Source of the DNA: Bacillota bacterium
GTDB lineage: Bacteria > Bacillota > DTU025
Reading direction: 5' to 3'
Assembly: GCA_012842765.1 (NCBI GenBank)
Contig: DUWJ01000288.1
Coordinates: forward strand, 1 to 10,127
Length of the DNA: 10,127 nucleotides
Below are positions 1 to 6,130 of this stretch, one piece after another. Under the pieces are notes generated by a model. That model searched no databases and had not been told where the DNA came from. It worked only from the letters and a program-made list of their open reading frames with translations. Made by a program: the position numbers and the translations under genes. Each line of letters begins with the position of its first letter. The first letter of the stretch is position 1.

Positions 1-1
1 A

Positions 2-187
2 ACTATAGATCGGAGCTCTGTGCCTTCCCTTTACGAGCTGACTCCGTCAGCGATGAACATAACATTGGGCGAAGGTGAAAAGGCATCGGCTGAATTTGCT
101 ATCTACCAGGTACTTCGGGAATATGATTTCACTGAAGGTGGTGAGATTGGACACGAGCTAATAGTAGAGGGACAGCAAGAAAGGTAG
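2..187 (+). CDS. C-terminal fragment of a possible LacI-family transcriptional regulator (5' end outside window)
   Basis: The frame is open from base 2 to a TAG at 185-187 and gives 61 residues; the start lies outside the window. The tail contains ITLGEGEKASAEFAIYQVLR and ends in HELIVEGQQER. It matches the usual end of LacI/GalR proteins, where an 'iG..A...Ll..i' helix is followed by a variable loop and an 'ELIVR.S'-like strand. Only that C-terminal pattern is visible, with neither DNA-binding nor sugar-binding motifs, so the family call is an inference. A LacI-type regulator next to pgi would suit sugar metabolism. Another regulator or a sugar-binding protein is possible. Confidence 0.4.
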   Translation, partial: TIDRSSVPSLYELTPSAMNITLGEGEKASAEFAIYQVLREYDFTEGGEIGHELIVEGQQER

Positions 188-411
188 TTCAGGGAAATTG
201 CGCGGGAGTTGAGGTGATCAGGCGACGCAGCGGTATCTGCTAATAGGGGCAAACCGCGTTCTGCATGTGGTATGTCTGCGAAGAAGGCCTTTCATCAAAA
301 TGGGACGTGCCATACCTATCCTCCATATGAGCAACGCCGACAAGGCGTTAGCCTCTCCAGATCACGGTGTTCAGCTCGAGGGCTGTACCGGGTTTTGCCT
401 AAGAAATAGCC
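188..411. other. Intergenic region without a convincing gene
   Basis: Between the LacI-like tail and the pgi promoter I see no frame with both a ribosome binding site and a protein-like composition. A 65-codon frame from a GTG at 267 lacks a Shine-Dalgarno sequence. The one clear structure is a perfect inverted repeat at 333-349, AACGCC-gacaa-GGCGTT. It has no T-tract after it, so it could be an operator or a weak stem rather than an intrinsic terminator. Confidence 0.5.
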
Positions 412-440
412 TTGTTCCCATGCTACACCCGGGGTATGAT
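412..440 (+). promoter_or_regulatory. Candidate sigma-A-type promoter for pgi
   Basis: TTGTTC at 412-417 (3 of 6 matches to TTGACA) and TATGAT at 435-440 (5 of 6 matches to TATAAT) are separated by exactly 17 bases. Transcription would start near 447 and give a leader of about 80 bases before the pgi start at 527. The -35 is weak, so an activator may be needed. It is the best promoter-like match in this interval. Confidence 0.45.
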
Positions 441-526
441 AAGAATTGGAATGAAATGATGTAGTTCGCTTGAATGGCTCCCTCGTTTTTGAAGAGCCGA
501 GCTGTCTGATGAGGAGGAACACCATT

Positions 527-2164
527 ATGTCTGTAACAGGACTTCCGGCGTGGCGGGCTTTGGCTGAGCACCGTCTGGAGATGGAGAACATCCATATGCG
601 CCAGCTGTTCGCATCCGACCCGGAAAGATTCGAGCGGTTTTCGATCGGGCTTGGGGATCTGCTCTTCGACTACTCCAAGAACCGCATTACAGACGAGACC
701 ATGTCTTTGCTATTCAACCTTGCCGAACAGGCCCGCCTTGCAGAGGCAATAGAGGCGATGTTCAACGGCGAGCGGATAAACACGACAGAGAATCGCCCAG
801 CGCTTCACGTGGCCTTGCGGAATCGATCCAATCGGCCCATCCTGGTGGACGGCACGGATGTTATGCCTGAGGTAAATGCGGTGCTTTCTCAGATGCGCCG
901 CTTTTCTGAGGCGGTGCGCAGCGGCGACTGGAAGGGCTACACCGGAAAGGCCATCACCGATGTTGTCAATATCGGGATTGGAGGATCAGATCTGGGTCCT
1001 CGCATGGTTGTGCACGCGCTAAAGCCTTACGGCCATGACCGCTTGCGCGTCCACTTTGTGTCGAATGTAGATCCCACGGACATTTCAGAAACCCTATCCG
1101 ACCTTGCCCCAGAGACGACGCTCTTCCTTATCGCTTCGAAGACTTTCACTACGCAAGAGACCATGATGAACGCCAATACGGCTCGAAATTGGCTTTTGCG
1201 CCATGCCGGAGAAGATGCAGCTGTAGCCAAGCACTTCGTGGCGATCTCCACCAATCGCGACGCGGTTGAAGCGTTCGGGATCGACCATCGCAACATGTTC
1301 GTCTTCTGGGATTGGGTTGGCGGCCGTTACTCGCTCTGGTCGGCCATTGGACTTTCGATAGCTCTCTATGTGGGCATGGACGATTTCGAATCTCTGCTCG
1401 CAGGCGCGCACAAAGTAGACGAGCACTTTCGCACTGCGCCCTTGGACCGGAACATCCCGGCTATAATGGGGTTGCTCGGCATATGGTACAACAACTTTTG
1501 GGGTGCCGAGACCTGCGCTGTTCTCCCTTACGATCAGTACTTGGCTTATTTCCCCGATTACCTGCAGCAAGCGGACATGGAAAGCAACGGCAAGAGCGTG
1601 ACCAGGACGGGGGGGCCGGTGGACTATCAGACTGGGCCAGTACTTTGGGGACAACCAGGAACCAACGGGCAACACGCTTTCTATCAGCTCATTCACCAGG
1701 GCACGAAGCTGGTCCCGTGCGATTTCCTGGCTGCAGCACAGAGCCATAATCCCATTGGCGACCATCACGAAGTGCTTGTAGCCAACTTCCTGGCGCAGAC
1801 AGAGGCGCTCATGAAGGGCCGAACTTCCGACGAGACCCGGGCGGAGCTTGCGGCTCAAGGCTGCACTGGTCAAGAGCTGGAGTTGCTGACCGCTGCGAAG
1901 ACCTTTGAAGGAAACAAGCCTACGAACACGTTCCTTTACAAGAAGCTTACTCCTGAAACCCTTGGCATGTTGATCGCTCTGTACGAGCACAAGATATTCA
2001 CTCAGGGCGTTATTTGGAATGTGAACAGTTATGACCAGATGGGGGTCGAGCTAGGGAAGGAACTCGCCAGCAAGATTTTGCCCGAGCTGAAGGACGTCAG
2101 GCCCGCAGTCGGTCATGACAGCAGCACTGTCGGGCTAATCAATGCGTTCAAAAGCATGAGATAG
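527..2164 (+). CDS. pgi: Glucose-6-phosphate isomerase, long form
   Basis: This cytoplasmic enzyme interconverts glucose 6-phosphate and fructose 6-phosphate in glycolysis and gluconeogenesis. The start is the ATG at 527, because GAGGAGG at 511-517 sits just upstream; a start at 470 would add 19 residues and has no such site. The protein is 545 aa, close to the roughly 550 aa of the long PGI class. Visible motifs are the sugar-phosphate-binding [10 protein letters not shown] (149-158), PGI signature 1 [14 protein letters not shown] (262-275), and signature 2, whose core [10 protein letters not shown] ends at Lys511. Glu352 in MESNGK, His383 in NGQHAF and Lys511 match the known catalytic Glu, His and Lys. 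All key residues are intact, so it should be active. It appears to be transcribed alone from the promoter at 412-440. Many Bacillota carry a shorter form of about 450 aa, so the long form deserves note. Confidence 0.98.
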   Translation: MSVTGLPAWRALAEHRLEMENIHMRQLFASDPERFERFSIGLGDLLFDYSKNRITDETMSLLFNLAEQARLAEAIEAMFNGERINTTENRPALHVALRNRSNRPILVDGTDVMPEVNAVLSQMRRFSEAVRSGDWKGYTGKAITDVVNIGIGGSDLGPRMVVHALKPYGHDRLRVHFVSNVDPTDISETLSDLAPETTLFLIASKTFTTQETMMNANTARNWLLRHAGEDAAVAKHFVAISTNRDAVEAFGIDHRNMFVFWDWVGGRYSLWSAIGLSIALYVGMDDFESLLAGAHKVDEHFRTAPLDRNIPAIMGLLGIWYNNFWGAETCAVLPYDQYLAYFPDYLQQADMESNGKSVTRTGGPVDYQTGPVLWGQPGTNGQHAFYQLIHQGTKLVPCDFLAAAQSHNPIGDHHEVLVANFLAQTEALMKGRTSDETRAELAAQGCTGQELELLTAAKTFEGNKPTNTFLYKKLTPETLGMLIALYEHKIFTQGVIWNVNSYDQMGVELGKELASKILPELKDVRPAVGHDSSTVGLINAFKSMR

Positions 2165-2220
2165 CCGATGATGTCATCCGTTTGGCAGCCGGAGAGTTCG
2201 TAGTTCGGCGGTCAAAATGT

Positions 2221-2236
2221 GCATAGCTAACTATGC
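2221..2236. repeat. Palindrome GCATAG-CTAA-CTATGC, possible operator or small stem
   Basis: A perfect 6-bp inverted repeat around CTAA lies 57 bases after the pgi stop and about 110 bases before the next start. No T-tract follows, so it is not a normal intrinsic terminator. Its place between pgi and the unknown 406-aa gene would suit an operator for the latter. A chance palindrome cannot be excluded. Confidence 0.35.
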
Positions 2237-2346
2237 CTGGGGCCAGTGGTTGCTCTCCATTTTTAGCCATATATGCATGCAAGCCTGTGCGAGTTGGCGG
2301 CGAAGCATCCTTGAAAAGAAAAGCCGAGAAGAACGGAGGCGTGCCG

Positions 2347-3567
2347 GTGAAGTTCATGTCGAACATTATGGCCTTCATAAAGAAGTCGGAATCGAATGTG
2401 ATAGCAATCAGGCCCAATGAGTACCTGTTTCTTTGTGATGAGAATGGACACGATATGGCTGCTCTGATCGCGTATTCGCCTGAAATGAAGATGGACATGC
2501 TAAGCGAGTTCAAACAAGACGCAAGTGCCCAGTATGCGTCCGGTTACAGCGCAGTGACTGGGGCGATAGTCGACAAGCTTGGCGCGGTGGGACCGGTCAT
2601 GATGAGCGGGGCGAGAGCCGGCGAATTGATGCAGATTGTTGCGCCCCCCGAGATTGTGAAGGCTTTGGCGGATGGATCGGTGAAGCTGATGCAGACGCCG
2701 ACTGGGGCTACAAGCAGCGTGGTAGCTGAGGGATCCTCGAGAATAGTGGGCCAGGTTAGGTTAGCGCCGGCAGATGTTGCGCCAATAGTTGCTCCTGTTG
2801 TTCTCTATCAAATTCTAAATGCCATTGCAGGTGCGCATCAACTGAGCAAGATCAACGCTCGTTTAGACAGCCTTCAAAGGGCTATAGATTCCGTAATCTT
2901 CCGTCAACAGGCGAACTCATATGCCCGACTCTATGCCGCCATCGATGCGTTGCAAGAACTGGATAGAGAGTATTGCGCTATCGGAATGTTTACGGATGAC
3001 ATGCGCTGGAGGCTTTCTATAGCTACGAATGATATTCAGGCTGTAAACTATGAAAGCAGCTTTATCATTGGCCGCTTTAAGCGCATGAGCGAAGATCTGA
3101 TAAGATCATCCCATAAAAGGCAGGGTGCGATACAGGCGAATACAATGCTGAACGAAGAGTCGAATGTGTACATGTTGGATGCGGCCATATACGTGACTGC
3201 GGTCAAGGCGGGGCTCATGGCTGAGCAGATGTGGATAAGGCACGATCTTCAGTTTGTCCCTGAATATGTTGGGTATAGGCTTGCCGACTTGAATTGCGAG
3301 ATTGAAGAGCTGAAAGAGACTGTTCCGCCAATGCGTTATATTGAGGAGCTTCAGGATCACGCGGATAGCTGTTTGCGGGAAATGCGGTCGTTACAAAGAT
3401 GGACCAGCCCGCGGCTGAGTAAGGAGATACGAAGCCGCTCTGAGCAATTTGCGTCAATGCAGGAAGATGATTCTCGGCAATATACTGCTCAATCGTTGTT
3501 CATATGGGAAGACGATAAGGGCGAAATCAAAGCCTTATCCGGAGTGGAGGCGATCGATACAAAATAG
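2347..3567 (+). CDS. Hypothetical protein with central hydrophobic segment and coiled coil
   Basis: I do not recognise this gene. The GTG at 2347 is chosen because GGAGG at 2335-2339 lies 7 bases before it; an ATG at 2356 is too far, and an in-frame ATG at 2233 lacks a Shine-Dalgarno. The product is 406 aa with no N-terminal signal peptide. The N-terminal part (about 1-140) is mixed. Residues 142-163 form one hydrophobic stretch (ADVAPIVAPVVLYQILNAIA). Directly after it, about 165-205 reads as a heptad-like amphipathic helix (SKINARLDSLQRAIDSVIF). The rest is mostly charged helix with a second coiled-coil-like part near 310-370 and an acidic tail. This would suit a protein associated with the inner face of the membrane through one segment or a hairpin. 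The upstream gene is pgi, and nothing downstream on this strand extends an operon. No enzyme motif was seen. Confidence 0.8.
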   Translation: MKFMSNIMAFIKKSESNVIAIRPNEYLFLCDENGHDMAALIAYSPEMKMDMLSEFKQDASAQYASGYSAVTGAIVDKLGAVGPVMMSGARAGELMQIVAPPEIVKALADGSVKLMQTPTGATSSVVAEGSSRIVGQVRLAPADVAPIVAPVVLYQILNAIAGAHQLSKINARLDSLQRAIDSVIFRQQANSYARLYAAIDALQELDREYCAIGMFTDDMRWRLSIATNDIQAVNYESSFIIGRFKRMSEDLIRSSHKRQGAIQANTMLNEESNVYMLDAAIYVTAVKAGLMAEQMWIRHDLQFVPEYVGYRLADLNCEIEELKETVPPMRYIEELQDHADSCLREMRSLQRWTSPRLSKEIRSRSEQFASMQEDDSRQYTAQSLFIWEDDKGEIKALSGVEAIDTK

Positions 3568-3574
3568 ACGTTAC

Positions 3575-3595
3575 CGCTGCCACAGCGCTTTAGTT
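3575..3595 (+). terminator. Weak terminator-like stem after the 406-aa gene
   Basis: CGCTG-cca-CAGCG (3575-3587) is a 5-bp GC-rich stem with a 3-base loop that begins 8 bases after the stop codon and is followed by CTTTAGTT. Placement is right for an intrinsic terminator, but the stem is short and the T-tract is interrupted. Confidence 0.3.
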
Positions 3596-3985
3596 CGGCT
3601 ACAGTTCGTCTGCTTCGTCGATGTTACATGCGATGCAAAACTCCGCAGTGTGATGAGGACCCTCTGACGGTTGGCTATTCGACGGGCACTGCAACCGGAT
3701 CATAATTCTTTTTGCCGTATTGCATAGAAAGGCCATTGATATAATAGTGTGTGCCGCTTCCCAGCTGGACGCCATGGGCAGAATCGATGTGGCCAGAGCA
3801 AAAGGAATGCCGAATGGGATGGCGAGTTGGCTCCCGATCATCCTATTTCCAAAGATCGGGATGGATGTCTCTTGGTCAAGCCCTGCGTCTTTTGGAATAT
3901 CGTAGTCCTCACGGAATGGCGGGCTACGCGAATCTGCCCAAAAACAGTGAACGAGTCTGATCGTATTAGGGAAGTCAATGCCACA

Positions 3986-4007
3986 AAATGTTTCATGTGA
4001 AACATTT
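3986..4007. promoter_or_regulatory. parS-like ParB/Spo0J binding site
   Basis: The 16-mer TGTTTCATGTGAAACA at 3989-4004 differs by one base (position 8, C to T) from the palindrome TGTTTCACGTGAAACA. That palindrome belongs to the widely conserved parS consensus, TGTTNCACGTGAAACA. The symmetry extends outward: 3986-3995 and 3998-4007 form a perfect 10-bp inverted repeat around a central TG. It lies outside genes, between convergent transcription units. In many bacteria parS sites cluster around the replication origin and load ParB for chromosome segregation, so the window may be origin-proximal. The central mismatch could reduce affinity. Confidence 0.65.
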
Positions 4008-4096
4008 GACCATGTATTATGCACATAGATGTCCAGAAAGCTCTGCTTTTCATGGCATAAACTCGGTCTGCTCCCGTCTGGCACCTGGGCGAGTTG

Positions 4097-4123
4097 TTGG
4101 CCTCAGCAAGGAGCTGAGGCCAA
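4097..4123. repeat. 11-bp perfect hairpin, possible terminator of the creatininase unit
   Basis: TTGGCCTCAGC (4097-4107) and GCTGAGGCCAA (4113-4123) pair perfectly around a 5-base loop. The hairpin is about 60 bases beyond the stop of the - strand creatininase frame, where a transcript end is expected. Neither strand has a T-tract after the stem, so it is not a textbook intrinsic terminator. It could stabilise a 3' end or act between the converging units. Confidence 0.5.
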
Positions 4124-4183
4124 AGTGTGGGCAGTCCGGACGCATATGCCCTCCTAACATGAGCGTTCGGGGACGCTGCACGG

Positions 4184-4895
4184 TCAGAACGACCAGTCTT
4201 CCCTGGCGAAGCCCCAGCCTGTCTTATCCATCTCCTTGAGGAATCTCGCCAGATAATCTGAGAGAGCTCCTATCATCTTCTCGCCTTGCTCCCGCGTGGC
4301 GCCAGTGGGATCCCCGGTCGCTCCGGTCCTGGAGATCTGGGGTATCGTGGTCTTGATGCTCACTTCAGCCGGGCTGGCCGGCCACTCGCCCCGTGCTGCA
4401 TCCATATCAACCAGGTCAGGCACGATCGCCAGCCCTGCAGCTGTTTCGGCTTTGCCGGCGTGCCCAAGGCCGTTCTCTAGGCCAAAGGTTCCCGGCGGAC
4501 ACAGGCGCGGCCCCGATATCCACCAAGCGTACGACACTGCCGCCTTGGCTGAAGGATACTCTCGGCCAAGGCGTCTCAAGGCGATGTCGATGGCAGAGTT
4601 GTTCCCGCCATGGCCGTTTATGAGGAGAAAACGATCGATGCCTTGGACGATACAGGACTCCAGTAATTCGAAGACTACTTGGGAGAGGGTTTCAGGACGG
4701 AGACTTAAGTTAAAGGGATACGGCATCAGCGGTCCGTTCTGCTATGGCGTATGCGGCGTAGGTGTCCATGCCCATGGGAAGATGATAGCCGTGGTTCTCG
4801 GTTGCGCCGATAACAAGAATAGCTTTGTTGAAGTAGGATGCTTCGAACCTGTGCCGGTTGAGCTTTTCCAGTCTGAATTCGTTTACCTTTGACAT
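4184..4895 (-). pseudogene. Creatininase-family amidohydrolase, disrupted by frameshift and internal deletion
   Basis: Creatininase-family enzymes are cytoplasmic metal-dependent amidohydrolases that act on cyclic or formyl amides; the substrate here is unknown. The N-terminal half starts at ATG 4895, 8 bases after GAGGAGG, and reads to a TAA at 4712-4710 (61 aa). It carries GATENHGYHLPMGMD with Glu33, His35 and Asp44, the first metal-ligand cluster. The C-terminal half is in another frame (about 4726 to 4184) and carries PFNLSLRPETL, the NGHGGN motif and HAGKAET. Family members have about 20 more residues between the halves (a 'PPLPYG.S.EHM.FP' segment), which are absent. The 8 bases ATGCCGTA at the junction (4726-4719) encode plausible family sequence in both frames, which suggests a deletion between short direct repeats. 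A +1 frameshift at CUU-UAA-C (4715-4709) is a less likely rescue. The gene follows the methyltransferase stop by 13 bases and was probably its operon partner. Confidence 0.8.
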
Positions 4896-4908
4896 CTGCG
4901 CTGCCTCC

Positions 4909-5685
4909 TCAGTCAAGCCTGGCCATGACCATTAACTCTATCTCATCCATCAAAAGAGGACGACGCCCCCAATTTCCTGCAGTGCCGCCCCAGATGTGCT
5001 CCACGCTGAACCCTGTTATGTTCAGCATCAGCGTCAGCTCCATTGGGGTGAAGGCTTTCTCCCTTATCACGGAGGATAATATGTTTTCCGGCAGTTCGTT
5101 GCGGATGTCGTCGGCTATGAACGAGCCTATGGGATGGATTTGGCACAAGGCAATGTTGTCGAATCTTCCTGCGGCTACATCATCATCGCTGTACATGCGT
5201 ATAGTCCTGAGGGCGTTGAGAGCAGTAAGAAGGAAGGGACCCTTTGGAGCCAGGGCTGAAGCGATGCCCCTCAATATGGAGATGTCGCGGTCTGCGGCGT
5301 TTTCGCCTGAGTTGAGGAGGCCGAAAGCTCCTTCGCACAAGCATATGCATGCATCGTAAGTGCGGTCCAATTTGAGCTCGGTGGCATCTTGGCGCAGCCA
5401 CTTCACATCGACTCTCGCCTGTTCTGCTCTGCGGGCAGCCTCATGAAGCATTCCTTCGGATATGTCTACGCCAGTGACCTGATATCCCCGCTTGGCAAGT
5501 TCAACGCTATGCCGTCCGACACCGCAACCTACGTCGAGCACCGATGCGCCAGGCTCAAGGGCCATTATTTCTATTATGAAGTCAACCTCTCTGCAGGTGT
5601 TGCGGGTGAAAGGCTCGTCCATGTAATAGGGCGCATAGATGTCGAAGAAGCTTTTCCATTCACGGGTCGAATCGTGCTCAGGCAA
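4909..5685 (-). CDS. Class I SAM-dependent methyltransferase
   Basis: This is a cytoplasmic methyltransferase using S-adenosylmethionine; the acceptor is unknown. The start is the TTG at 5685, since GAGGAGG lies 6 bases before it. A GTG at 5814 would add 43 residues and has no such site. The 258-aa product has a short N-terminal helical part (REWKSFFDIYAPYYMDEPF). SAM-binding motif I follows (SVLDVGCGVGRHSVELAKRG), then motif II with the acidic Asp of VTGVDIS and a motif near WLRQDATEL. The C-terminal half has a beta-rich insertion and no membrane segment. The fold resembles the Methyltransf_11/25-type small-molecule methyltransferases. The creatininase-family frame starts 13 bases downstream, so the two probably form one transcript. 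No promoter stands out upstream. Confidence 0.9.
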   Translation of the reverse strand: MPEHDSTREWKSFFDIYAPYYMDEPFTRNTCREVDFIIEIMALEPGASVLDVGCGVGRHSVELAKRGYQVTGVDISEGMLHEAARRAEQARVDVKWLRQDATELKLDRTYDACICLCEGAFGLLNSGENAADRDISILRGIASALAPKGPFLLTALNALRTIRMYSDDDVAAGRFDNIALCQIHPIGSFIADDIRNELPENILSSVIREKAFTPMELTLMLNITGFSVEHIWGGTAGNWGRRPLLMDEIELMVMARLD

Positions 5686-6076
5686 AGCTATTCCTCCTCG
5701 CGTTATCTTTACCCTGTTTGTTCTGTGTGCGCAGGTCTCTTCCTGCATCGCCCTGACGATGTTGACACCGTTGTGCCAAGGGCAATCCGGGATTCCCCTG
5801 AGCTCGATGAGCACCTAGCCGAGGCAACCGGGCGTTTTGAATGGTGTATCGCCGTAGAGGTTTTATTAGAGTATGGAGTCAAGCTCGACAGAAAGTTGAT
5901 CGGAACGAGAACCCTAGGGATAAGCGCGGCAAGGTTTGGTTTGATTGGGCCAGTGCCAGATGCGCCTGGGATGCTTCGTGGCCTCCGAGCTATGTGCCAG
6001 GCATAATCTCTCAGGCGTTTGCTGATGATCCGAAGTACTGTTGGCGCCTTCGGGCCGCTGTGCATCGACGGAGGAG
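5686..6076. other. Stretch of about 390 bases without a convincing gene
   Basis: The interval lies between the feoB 3' hairpin and the methyltransferase start. On the + strand, a frame running from the antisense of the methyltransferase to a TAA at 6004-6006 has coding-like codon use in its last 95 or so codons, including DSPELDEHLAEATGRFEWCI and DAPGMLRGLRAMCQA. It has no start with a ribosome binding site (GTGs at 5725 and 5773 lack one) and no recognised homologue. It may be a remnant or chance. On the - strand the frame leading into the methyltransferase is open only back to 5814. No tRNA, riboswitch or clear promoter was recognised. Confidence 0.4.
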
Positions 6077-6101
6077 GCCAGAGGCGGCAGCCGCCTCTGG
6101 C
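6077..6101 (-). terminator. Strong hairpin downstream of feoB
   Basis: The - strand reads GCCAGAGGCGGC, one T, then GCCGCCTCTGGC: a perfect 12-bp inverted repeat that begins 29 bases after the feoB stop. A real RNA stem would be 11 bp with a 3-base loop. The bases after it (CTCCTCCG) are pyrimidine-rich but not a T-run. It probably marks the 3' end of the feo transcript, by factor-aided termination or as a barrier to RNases. Confidence 0.55.
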
Positions 6102-6130
6102 TCGGTTACGAGCATAGCATAACGAACTGC

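Larger units (their letters stand above)
3596..4183. other. Gene-poor region between convergent genes
   Basis: About 590 bases separate the + strand 406-aa gene from the - strand creatininase remnant. No frame has a start with a ribosome binding site and a recognisable product. A - strand frame from 3842 down to a TAG at 3677-3675 gives 55 codons with a protein-like end (SMQYGKKNYDPVAVPVE) but no usable start, so it may be the tail of a decayed gene. An extended -10 sequence (TGATATAAT, 3737-3745) faces right without a gene behind it. The parS-like site and an 11-bp hairpin in this interval are listed separately. Confidence 0.5.

Noticed and set aside
267..464. 65-codon + strand frame upstream of pgi
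   Set aside because: It has a GTG start without a ribosome binding site, overlaps the candidate pgi promoter and has an unremarkable composition.
1094..1990. 298-codon open frame antisense to pgi
   Set aside because: It lies wholly inside a certain pgi gene on the other strand, has no ribosome binding site and no recognisable product.
3599..4084. 161-codon - strand frame through the gene-poor region
   Set aside because: It has a GTG start without a Shine-Dalgarno, crosses the parS-like dyad, and shows no family motif; a hydrophobic stretch alone is not enough.
4296..4892. 198-codon + strand frame opposite the creatininase remnant
   Set aside because: It is antisense to sequence with clear creatininase motifs on the - strand and has no start signal.
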